The notes beneath the pieces were generated by a model. The model was not told the DNA's origin, did not search any database, and saw only the letters and a list, made by a program, of their open reading frames with translations. Shown here piece by piece: positions 26,650 to 38,900 of a DNA stretch of 60,037 nucleotides. Positions within the stretch are counted from its first letter, which is position 1, and every line of letters starts with the position of its first letter. Source of the DNA: Priapulus caudatus (lineage: Eukaryota > Priapulida > Priapulimorpha > Priapulimorphida > Priapulidae); the NCBI RefSeq assembly GCF_000485595.1, contig NW_014577300.1, positions 272,683 through 332,719 of the forward strand, given 5' to 3'. The translations under genes were made by a program, and so were the position numbers.

Positions 26650-29244
26650 CCTGTTGATTGGCTTAGATGGGAGTACTGGAGTTGTCATTGACTCACCACA
26701 CAATCCCTCCGTCTTGTTGAAATAGATAGTAGATGGCACTTTCACTTGCACGCCGAAGTTCTCCTCAGTGTATCGAACGTCCAGTTCGATATCAGGAATT
26801 TCGATAATGTAGTGGATGCCAACATGTTTCACTGTTATGCCATACGCTGTGTGGGGAAGGTTACTCTCTAGCAGCTGCACCCCGTCGAATAATACCTGCA
26901 GACAAATAAGTTAATTGTTAAGTAGACCGATATCAAAAGGTATTGAACGTCAAGCAACATTTCGATATCATAAAAGCGTATAGCAATTCTTAATTCTAAT
27001 TTCTAATATGCTAATTTTAAAGAAATGAAACTATTGATCTCACAGCATTCGTATTTTTTTCAGACGCGAATGTTTCCGATTCGTTACGTGGATTTATACC
27101 CCACTCACTTTTTTATTGTCTATATATTGTGTTAATTATAAGCCTGTTTCATTGCTAAGCCCTTGACCTGAGCCCTGACCCTGACTTGCCAGTCCTTGAA
27201 TAGCTGTCAGTCACGGAACTCAACCAGGACCCGTTGTCAGAAAAATCACGAGTATTTATGGTATCTAGTCTAAAATGTCACAACTTTGGAGGCAAGATGT
27301 TATGAAAAAGTCATGACATTTTCGTGATGTGATAGTGCTGACTGATTATGATGCTTCTGACAACGTTCACCAGATGCTCACCAGAGGACCTCTGTATATC
27401 TCGGCGGTGTGACCTTGATAGTTGACAATGGTGCCGACAGTGCAGGTGGTTTCTGGCTGCTCCTCGCACTGCTCATTCACCGCCAACACTTCAAAGTCGA
27501 GATTCTCCGTGTCACGCGCAAGGACGTACGTGCAGTTGCCGTTGAAGAAGAAGTATGTGTTGTCAAACGAGTAGTAGTGAGGATCTCCGTATGCAATACA
27601 GATGCCTGAAACAGAGGCAATAATCAGCGCACTGCTCACTAGCATTACATGGCTGTATTCATACAGGTAAAACACGATGTTTGCGAAAAGGAAATTGTGA
27701 ATAGTGGATATTATGAAAGTAACAACCGCGAAAATGTCAGCTCCAAGTATATCCGTATATAAGAGGAAGATATCAATTTAGTACTCCAGAAAGTTTGCAA
27801 GGTGTTATATTAAATATTCATACATTCCTTGTTGTAGATTATTTCACATTTATGGGTGCCTTACGTTGAAGAGTCATATATGAAGTGAGAGTCAATATCA
27901 AACCCTTATTTGATATTGCGACATAGTTCCTTTCATATCACCTTGAGTATTCATAGAATATCGGCTCTGAGTGCTATATTAATTACGGACTAATTCTCAA
28001 CGTACAGTCAAGACACGTGTCTCGTGGGACGCAGGTGCTCCCCTTTCGGACAAGTCCGGGTTTGCAATAGCAACCAGGTACACAGCTCAGATCGCACACT
28101 ATGTTTTCTTCATTCCAGTTATCGCACGTGCGTTCGCAGCCTGGGCCACAATCCGACCACACCTCGTTTGTTGGGCACTCAGTAGGTTCTGCGAAATGGT
28201 GATTTACATCTCCAGTTAGACTCAAAGAAGATATACCACAATTTAAAAATAGTTTCTAATCTACTGGTTTTTCATAACCAATTCTCATATAACTGCTTAT
28301 AACTGCCGTATTCCTAAACAATTACTGCACTGAACACTCAACTTTACTAACTTTAGTTCAAACAAGTGCTAAATAAATGTAACGTAAACAAATTAAAAAT
28401 GGAAACAAACAGCAGTGACAAAATTCATAATCAAAACAATTGCCGACGCTAGCCAAGTGCATCTAATCATTGCATAATTACCACACATGTGCAGCGTTCT
28501 CCACTCGATGTCCAAAGCGGCTTCGATGGCGCATGCGCGCGCGTACTTTTCAAAGGCAATGCACTTGCATTGCTCCGCCACGATCTTGCTGACATTGTTC
28601 AGCGTGGCGAGACAATCGCACATCTCCTCCTCACACACGCGGATGAACACCTCCGGAGACACGTAGTTGTGACAGTCTGAGAACGGCGCGCCCCTATACG
28701 ACACAGCGAGAAGACGGAACATGATTTCCACCGAAAAAAAACATGCTGCCTAGACAGGACCTTTTTAGAAAGACCTTCCCAATCTCAGCGCATATAAATC
28801 CTAAGCCACAAGAGCGCGTACGAGTTCGCTTTGTGAATACCGGTAAATGTCGCAACGTAATATCGTACACTCGATGACATGGAGGGTGGGTGAGTGAACA
28901 TGTTTGTTTACGTATCCTATTCATTTCCTACCTGAGCGCATCGCAAGTACTCCTGGTGATAGCATTGATTACATCGGTACACTTAGGCTGCGGGATGCAA
29001 CCGATCTGGCTTCCCCAACTGTCGCCGAATTGTTTGACTGACAACGATCGTGTGCCGTCTGGTTTCATGAAGTCATCTCGCTTCTCGTCATTGTAAAAAC
29101 CGCAGAGCCCTGCAACCTTGCCTATCAATTGTCTCTTGTCCAAGATCTGTGCATAGAAAAAATAATACAACGCTTGGTAAACAGCCATGACTAATGGACA
29201 TCAAAAGAGCTATGTGTATTCAAAAAGAGAGAAGAGAGAAAATT

Positions 29245-29281
<37 letters not shown>

Positions 29282-32200
29282 AGCGAGAGAGAGAGAGCGA
29301 GAGAGAGGTGTGTGTATATATATATATGTGTGTGTACGTGCGCGCGCGCGTGCGTGCGTGCGTGCGTGCGTGCGTGTGTGTGTGTGTATATATGTGTGTG
29401 TACGTGCGTGTGTGTGCATGAGAGAGATAAGGGAGAGAGAAAGGCAGAGAAAGATATCTGTGGGGCTTAATTTAGTTTTTATAGATTCGCAAGCCATTCA
29501 AATAAACATTCAAAGCCACAACGTCAAACTTCGCGAGGAAATCTCGCTCACGTTTCATTACGGAGTGCACGCCACCTATCTCCCGACACTTCCCAACAAG
29601 GCCGACAAAACATAGTCATTGACACGTGGCGTATATAGAGAGAGTCGCTGACCTTTATTGTGGCCTCCATCGACGCATCCCACTGTACTGAGAAGCCGTA
29701 CGTCAGCGAGCGCACGATGATCTGATTGCCGACGTGTTTGATCACGACGTGAGGGATTCTGAGTAGCTGCAGCTCGTCGGGCGTGTAGTAGAGTTCATTA
29801 ACGAGCACGCTGAGGTCCGGTCGCACCAGTATGACAGTGCTGTCGATCTCCACCGTCAGCTGACTAACACAGTCGCTGCGCGAGTTGCTGTCTTGCGGGC
29901 AGAGCAGGCGCACTGATGGTGTACGATTTGTCAAATTAGTCCAGACATGAACTATAATACTAATAATATTCTTAGTACTAATGGGTATAAATATTGTTAT
30001 GATATACGTCTAAACGTCTTATAAATATATAACTAAGTATATTATTTACTTCACTAATTGCGCACAAACTAATTACGTAACTAATTGCGCACAAACTAAT
30101 TACGTAACTAATTGCGCACAAACTAATTACGTAACTAATTGCGCACAAACTAATTACGTAACTAATTGCGCGGAAGCACGTACTCAACTATAATTTCTTC
30201 GTAGAGCATAAAATTTATCCACAGTTATTTTAATGATACGAATAATCTTGCGTTTGTATGAATCAAAATAAGGACGGAATTGTCAATATTCATCATCCCT
30301 TGTGCGAAGCCATACTGCCTTGCTGCTGCTAAAAAGCAGCAGTCTAATGTTGGACGGCTGATGTTGTTATCTCAACAGCCTTGCTTATTCTGAGGAGGTG
30401 TCTGCTATTATCAAAGTAACCTCTATGATCATGTCGAGCTTAACATTCTGCTGTTGTCATGTGAGAGGATACGGTACGAAGATACCCGCGACTACATATT
30501 GGCAATAAGGAGACATGACTCGCTAGTACCTGAGACAGAAAAGGCCGTATTGTCGAGCTGCTCCATCAGAATATGATCACAGATCTCATACGAGTAGTTC
30601 ACCCCATCAAATGTCTTGAAGTTGTTGCGGATGACTGTGCAGGTCGGTGGTAAGGGCTGCGGTCCAACGGTGGTAGTTGGTGCGCTAGTCGTGGGCGGTG
30701 AAGGAGAAGTCGTGGATTCCACTGCGCGAAAGGGAAATAAAAATAAGCTTACAACATATCTTTACATTAACTCAAAGGTATATGATCTCATAGCTAAGGG
30801 TAAGTAGGAATCGCTTTAGGTGGGAATGACTGCTTCAAACGCGCAAGTCAACATTTGGTAAATGGGATATCAATAGTCAAATTTATCTTTAATTTCTTTT
30901 TAATTTTTACATTTCTAACACCATGGTCTAATTTGTTACGAAATCCCTCCATCGTAAAGTAGGCTATAGAATTACGTCACTATGTAATAATACCTAACAT
31001 TTCACGAAGGTCAGAATTTACTCATACTTCATCTTCTCAAGATACTAACCGGGACAGTCGATCTCATCCTCGTTTTGATCGCAGTCCTGAGTACCATCAC
31101 ACCAATATTCTGGTCTGATGCACTTGCCATTTGCAGGACACTCAATTAAGTTTGGAGGACAGACACAGCTGCACTCGCAATCTTCGCTGAAGTATTCCAC
31201 CTGGTCCTATATAGACAAAGACGAACTTAGCTTAAGAGGAATCGAATACAGAAACACACGATGAACCAGTAAATGAGGAAACTTTTGGCAGAGGGGACAC
31301 TAGACAGGTCCATGAGAAGAGGGAATTCATGAATCCATGACAGTAAATGTTGGAGATGGGAAAGTGTAATAGGTGGTGGTTATTATCGACAGGAGTAAAA
31401 CGTATAATGTGGAAATGAAATGTGGAATGGTGTTCCAAGAGCAGATCAGGACAAAGAATTGTGTGGAAAAGTTAGAATCATTACTTTATTACTTAAATCT
31501 CGATGCCTTATGACAGAAATTAGTTTGTAACTCGAGGAACAGATTTTATTCTGCGTTTCTACTCACTCGCACACAGACGGGACATTCCGTCGGCACGCAG
31601 CTGGCTCTTCCTCTAAAGCAGGAGCAGCTTTCACAGTTAGTATTTACTATAATGTCTCCCGCCTGCAAGCAAAAATAAGACGTTAACCGATGACAATGTC
31701 TTGGGTCAGAGGCTTTGGCAACTCTAGTCTATATTAAAGTTTATTATAAATATTTATTATATATCTTATTATGAGGTTTACTATAATTTAAGTTTATTAT
31801 TATTATATTATATTATTATATATTTAATATATTATATTATTAATTTATTATTTAATAATATATTTATCGGAACTCTAGTTTGTTTGCTAGTGACCATATT
31901 ATTTCTAGTATTATTTCAAACTCAAGTAATATATCTCTATGCAATCATAACCTATAGCAAAATGTAGCTAAATCTCTCCCTCCCCCTCTCTCTTTCTATA
32001 TATACACATGACGTGTAAATACGTTAGATACACGTAGATCCAACTTTCAAGCAAGGCACTGCTTCACTTTTTAAAACCTGTCCATATACCAGAGCCTATC
32101 GCACGCTTGTCAACTTCCTAAAAGAACGCAATATGGTGAGATGAACCTGAATTATATTTTCTCTGTCATCTATAAAGGTGGACTAGCATAATACCTTAAA

Positions 32201-33905
32201 GCGCTTTCCTTCCACGACACAGGCGCAGTCAATCGGATCAATGCAGGAGCGACCATCGCAAACATAACCCGGTGGACAGTTACGGGGACAGCTTGAATCA
32301 TCAGTCACGAATGGACACAGCTGCGGTCCTGTGTTGAATAATGTTTTCATGCTCGTTATAACCTCTCTTTAATATCTGCTAAGTTCAAATTCTTCGTCTT
32401 ACATCTTCAATAGGTAGGTTCATTACAAAAAAACAAGCATCTGCGCTATTGTTGCCGTCGTCATTGTCATTGTTGAGGTTGAGGTTGCCGTTGATCGGTG
32501 TTGTTTGTGTAACCGCCACAACATCGGTAAAACATCGTAAAAAATCAACTCTCTGCGAAGACAATGCGTACGAATTGCCATGTAAGTGACTATCAATTAA
32601 TAAAGAACGTCGATGTTGATGTCCTCATTAATTCGAAGCCAGTAAACATTCAACCTGCTAGATTATGAATTAGTTTAATTTCGACAACCACAGAGAAAAT
32701 AATATGGGTGTAATAGGAGTGTAATAGGGGTGTATATGGGTGTAATAGCTGTGATTTGGAGTGAAATCTGTAATATCATGTGTGCGAAGTATTCATACAA
32801 GAGCATATTACACTTACCACAAATGGGGCAGCGAATTGAAACCTCGTAGTCAGAACAATATTTGCCTGGAATCTGGTCATTGTCGTTACACACTAAACCT
32901 ATTTCCAAGTCACAGGTTACCACCTGTAAGTAAATACACATAACAATCCCGATTACGAACGATTTTCTTGTAAACTATATCTGACTGTGGAAGGAGCAAA
33001 GATGGTGTTTATGGTGTGTTTTTCATATTAGACGAGAATTAATCTCTGCTAAATTAGACCAGAAAAAACATATATAAAGGGATTATGTTATGCAATCTGT
33101 GTGGTTACATACAATTACACCTGAGGTGTACTGGTTTCTCAGTATACGTCTCAGTTGTACGTCGCGTGCTCTAATCTCTCAACTATAGTTAATATCAACT
33201 TGTTGAGCGCTCAACCTTTACGTTTACACTGCCGACTTTCGGTCGATTAGTTTAAAAAGTTGATCAACTCGTCAACTTTTCAACAGAAAGTTGATAGTGT
33301 GAACCCAGCTTTAGTAGTACGTCGCGTGTTCTTACCTCCCCGGTCTCGTCGTAAAACAGCTTGGTAACGCTGTCGCGACACAGAATGCCGATCGGAAACT
33401 CGCAGAAACCTGCGGCGCTAGCGACGTCAAAGACCAGCTCATAGTCACCAGTCGTCGCTGCCGACGGATGCTGGAGATTCACATAGGGCGTCTCAAACTC
33501 GCAGCCAGCTGCGTGCATAGAGACAGTGTGCCGACATTACGATCGAGCATAACTGAAGCTAGATTAATCAATTATACCTTAGCGTATTTCATCATCCATT
33601 CCGAGTTTTATTAGCGCGAAAGTAGAATTCAATAACTCAGCTCAATATTAAAGAAGATCGATTGCGTAATTATACTTTATACCTATCGGTGTAAACTAAA
33701 GCAAGCGTCCGATGTAAGTTTCTGCAGCTGGCGATTATAACAGATACTATACGATTTAGTATAGTATTGGGATGTATGTGAGTGTTGGTTGCATGGTTGA
33801 GGAAAGTTGTTATGTATACTAATAATATTCTGTATTTACAGAACAATTGTAACAACATTTAACACACACACGCGCGCGCACGCACGCACGCACGCAGGCA
33901 GGAAG

Positions 33906-33940
<35 letters not shown>

Positions 33941-35870
33941 CACACGCACGCACACACGCACGCACGCACACACACACACAGACGCACATGTGTCTTTTTC
34001 ATATAAATTTGTTTTTGAGTTTTTGAGAGCAGATCCGTGTTTCAGAGCAGACAAAAACGAATAATCGGTGACATTACTGAAAACGAGGCTCGTAAATATA
34101 TCTCTCACGTACATTTAGTTGGAACCTGTTGCGGCGTAGACTCTGTCACTGGTGTCGTGACTGTTGTAGCAATAGCTGAAATTATCGTAAAAAATCACAA
34201 CTCAGAACTCGATCAAGATTTGACATAATGCACGTACAGTTTAAAACCCAAGACCAGATGTTTTCAGTTTTTTTCACTGATTTTGTCAATATGCGACGTC
34301 TAGCTATGCGTACTACTGTGAAGTAGCAAGACTGGAACAGCACTCAAATTAGTAAAAATGGCATCGGGCGTAATTAAGTCATCCTCAATTCCGAGTTTTA
34401 TTAGAGCGACAGTAAAATTCAATAACTCAGCTCGATATTAAAGGAGATCGATTGCGCGCTTATAATATATCAGCTTATTGTTGATGCAGCCAGAGAGAAG
34501 AGTAGGTTGCGCGTGCATTGGCACTCAATCCGAGAGATTGGGTTTCGTTCTGTTAGTACATTATAATATTTGCACATATTCTGCCACATGCTTAGTAGGC
34601 CCAAAGTAATGAAGCACACCTTCATAACAGCCGATAACGTAGGCTCTGATGGCTATGTGATTATTCCAAGTTGCTGGTCTAATCATGAGGTACTTGGCAA
34701 TGAGAAATTCTCCACGGCTAGACATTAGCGTGTGTGTTACCGGAATATCTGGATGTTTCGTATCGGCTTCAAACAGCTGCGCATAAAACACATATCCACT
34801 CTGTAGCAAGCACGTCTGAGCCAAGTAAAACTAAGGACAGAGACTTTATAGAATCTCGTATCATAGGATCATGAAACAAAGCCACTCAACGATCAACATA
34901 CTTTTATATGTAGAGATAAAAGTGCAATAATACGATGTCGAAAACTCAGCAATAATCAGTGGTTCGGTACCAGGAAAATTCAATTTCAACAATGAAGTTG
35001 GAACGATTGCAATCGATTCATATATTCTGGTAAAAATATTCGTTTGCACTGAATGTCGATGGAAAATCTCTCCTGTTCCCGTGAACCTTCATAACCATGA
35101 ATACAGTAGTTATTCCTTATTCGATTGCCGTCACTAGAATAGGCGAACGCCCGCAATAATTGGATAAAAGTTTACCTTTGGTCTGCCATTCTCCATGTAT
35201 TCTTCCCAATTAGACCCGTCAGTACTATGCATGAGATAGAAGGAGGTGACTTGACCTCCAGAGAAGGCAATGGATTCGTACGGACGTCCCTGAGTGATAA
35301 GAGAGCGTATGCTGTCTTCTGCCTCTAGCTCAATAATCAAGTATCTGCGGAATATACATGAAATATCTAGGTGAACGAGTGTACAAATAATTATGAGGTA
35401 CGAACAGCAGTACCACGTGAATGAGGTAGATGTCATATTGTTCTCATATTGTTTGTGATCTCACTATACTTGTTAGATGGTTCAATTTAGCTCGATTCAC
35501 GGTTCAATATGCGTGTATTAATTTAAAGAAAAAACCTTGCTTCTGATTTAGATTCACTATCGTGTTTGAATCAATCAGCTGTTGATTAAAAGGACAAATA
35601 CGCTTGATGACACTATTACACTTTTATCCTTCTATACATTAATTACGTACTGCCTGGTGTCATCGATTTCTGCAATCCATTGCACACCCTCTCCGTTATC
35701 TGAATGGGTGAAACCGATCTCTTCTTGACTAGACGTAGATGTCGTCTTTGTGTCCAGAGTTATCAGTGTATCATTGCACTTGATCTGCGCTGTAAACAAA
35801 TTCCACTGTGTGTCACTTATGGTTTACGACATGACTGGTGTGGACGCATACGCACAAGCACATGCGCACG

Positions 35871-35920
<50 letters not shown>

Positions 35921-38900
35921 GCGCACTGGAAGGTACATAGTACGCTGTTCGCATGGTGGGACAAATACCATTTGAACAATATTTGCTTGCAGACAACTAG
36001 CATATCAATAGGTGCATTACATTGCAGCAATAAACAACGCGGTTTGGCAAAATCGGTAGTGACTGATGATAAATTATTATTTAAATTCATAGCCACTTGG
36101 TGTTTCGATCGAGCGTGTGGCAATTATTGGTATAAATGTGCTTACGTTCTACTGTAACGTTGTGGCATTGTTTGCGCGTGTAACATTCTAATGTGTTATT
36201 CCAGCAACGACACTCTTCGCAGACGCCGTCAAACCAAACCTTGCCAGGCTGAAAGACACCCACAATCCGTAATGTTTATTTCAATAACTAAAATAGTGTC
36301 GCCATATCGCTACCGAGGCAATGTGTTTGCAAATTCGGTAATTTATTGATAAAGTATCCGTTTATGGAAAATAATTCAATAAAATTTCAGTTTGATGAAT
36401 ATAATGTAGTCAGACAATCGTCACAAATCACGGTATGACTAGGCTGCTCTAAAGTCATTCTTCTCAATGACACAGACGGTATGTGTTATATATACGTACC
36501 GCTGCCACCGATCCGTCCAACATTCTGCAAGTGCACTCTTTACTTGCTACACACGTTTGCTCATCTCGCCACACGTTAGGGGGCTGACAGTCTGGCACAC
36601 AACCTGGTACGCATCTGTGGGATTCGACAGGCTTCATGAGTGTATGCCGGGCACACAATAAAAGACAACGTGATCAAACAGCAAGAAAGTATCAGTGAAA
36701 CTACTTGCGCAGATAAAGTTCGAGCATTATACTAAATCAAATGAATGCCGACACGACGTACTCCGTGCTTCCGTATTGCCTGCACTCCTCGCTCGTTTGG
36801 TAGAAGTAGTGACAACGTTGATTGCACCTGTATGGGCATTCATCGTAGACAAGGCCAGGCGGACACACTAGAAAATACACCGATTAGTCCTTTAATTAAA
36901 GAGCATATTACACAAGCTCGACTGAAATAGACGAAGGGCAGATTGAAGAACAATCAAATCATATGAACATTAATTGCGCGTGGACATTTAACGACATTTA
37001 ATTTGCACGACGAATCTTGTGCCGGTGATAACTGTTTTCAGTTTTTAATAGCGAAAAATTACGGAACGAAAGGCACGTTACGCGGCGGTTCAATGGATTT
37101 CATCAGTGAAGGTTCACATACAAACATGTATTTATAATATGCCGATACTTCATATTATTGTAAATGGATTTCCACAAAGTGTAAAATCTACACTGCATGT
37201 AATGAGTAAAAAGTATCTGTAAAAGCACAAGAGACACAGCAAACAGAAATAGCAGGTAGCTTAAATGCGTATTGTAGGCCTACACTATTATATAATTAAT
37301 ATATAATTATATAATTATATATATTTATATTTATTATATTAATTATTAAATTATATGTAATTAATATAATTATTATATTATTATACAATCATATATGGTA
37401 TAATTGGCTAGATAGACTATTTTTTCATTGTTTGCAAGAAAACAATTGATGTAATCTCACCAGCTGCAGTCGTGGTCCGTGGTCTCGCCGTTCTTCTGGT
37501 GGTGACAGTGCTGGTTGGAGTGCGTGTGGTGAATATAGTACTTGCCACTTTGTAGAGCAATAAAATACTGTATTATTAGGTTAAAGGGATACATGACCCT
37601 AGGTTGCTTGCATATTTTCAGTTAGAATAGGTTTAAATTACGCTACATAAAAAAATTACACTGTTCAATATTCATTAGAAATTCAATATGACAATGGAGC
37701 AAAGGAATGTTAAAACGTTTCACTTGTACGTCTACAGTATAGTGTGAAAAATTTGTTTAAAACGATAGCGCGTTTAGTAATGATAATACCTGCATTGCCG
37801 TTGGTGGTACTTACCAAGAGGTTGACAACCGAGTAATTCGAACCTCAAGCTGATCTCATTGAACCAGTCTACAGGGTGGATACGAAGGACACGGATGGGA
37901 ATGTCTCTAGTGAACATGTTGGTAACAGGCGTGTGCTGGTCCGTGTTAGCTGTGAACACCTGAAGAGCAAAGTGCACTGTGTGGAACTGCATCGGCAATA
38001 GGGTTTGATGAATGGCTGCAGGATTTGTATAAATTCCATGCTTGTAGATGTGATGAAGTGCATGGTGCATCGCATTGTTTTAAATTAAATTTAATATGCT
38101 GAATTAACGTAGAATTAAGAGCGTGTTACTCTAGATGACTTACTTTTGGGTTTTGGTCGGGAGAGTCACTGTAGTATGTGAATGGTTCTCGTCCATCAAC
38201 GCTATAGGATACCCTGTAGTTGGTGACCCAGTAGGGAAGCTCATTGTGTCCCTGTGTTACAACTCCTGAGATCTCCGTTGGTTCGCGAAGGCGAACCTCA
38301 ATGTACTGTTTCAAATCTTGTTTCCTCCAATTTCAAAAAGAAAATGCTTTTAATATTATAGTAATATTAAGAATCACAGCAACAAAATCAGAAGTGTTAC
38401 AACGTATGAGCATCTAAGAAAATGATTAGACATCGGTCATAAACAAAGTTTATTACCTTGGCACCCAACCAGAAAGCGAGTTCAATCTTCCTTCATATGC
38501 TGGGTTCAGGGCTTCCTCTGTTGTGGCTATGATCTGGTTGTCTTTCACAACAGCATTATCATCTATGTTCATAGGCTGTTCGCACACTAATGGCCTCTGA
38601 AAAAATAACAACACCTTTAATATCTGACATATATACAGTGACACTTGGGCAAATGTGAACGAATATATTAGACTGGATATTTTACCGTCTACTCGTAGAG
38701 TGATGGATCTCCTATAGAGATGTGAAGGATGTAAACAAACCTCAGTTGTTGCAGTAGTTGTCCGTGGTCTAAATGTCCTTCTAGTGGTTACAGTCTCAAC
38801 AGGGCGGCTTGTGGTGTAGACGGTGCTCACCTCTTTGTAATACAATAATGTATCATTATGATCATTATGTTAACATGGCATTATCGGGGCATTATCCTAT

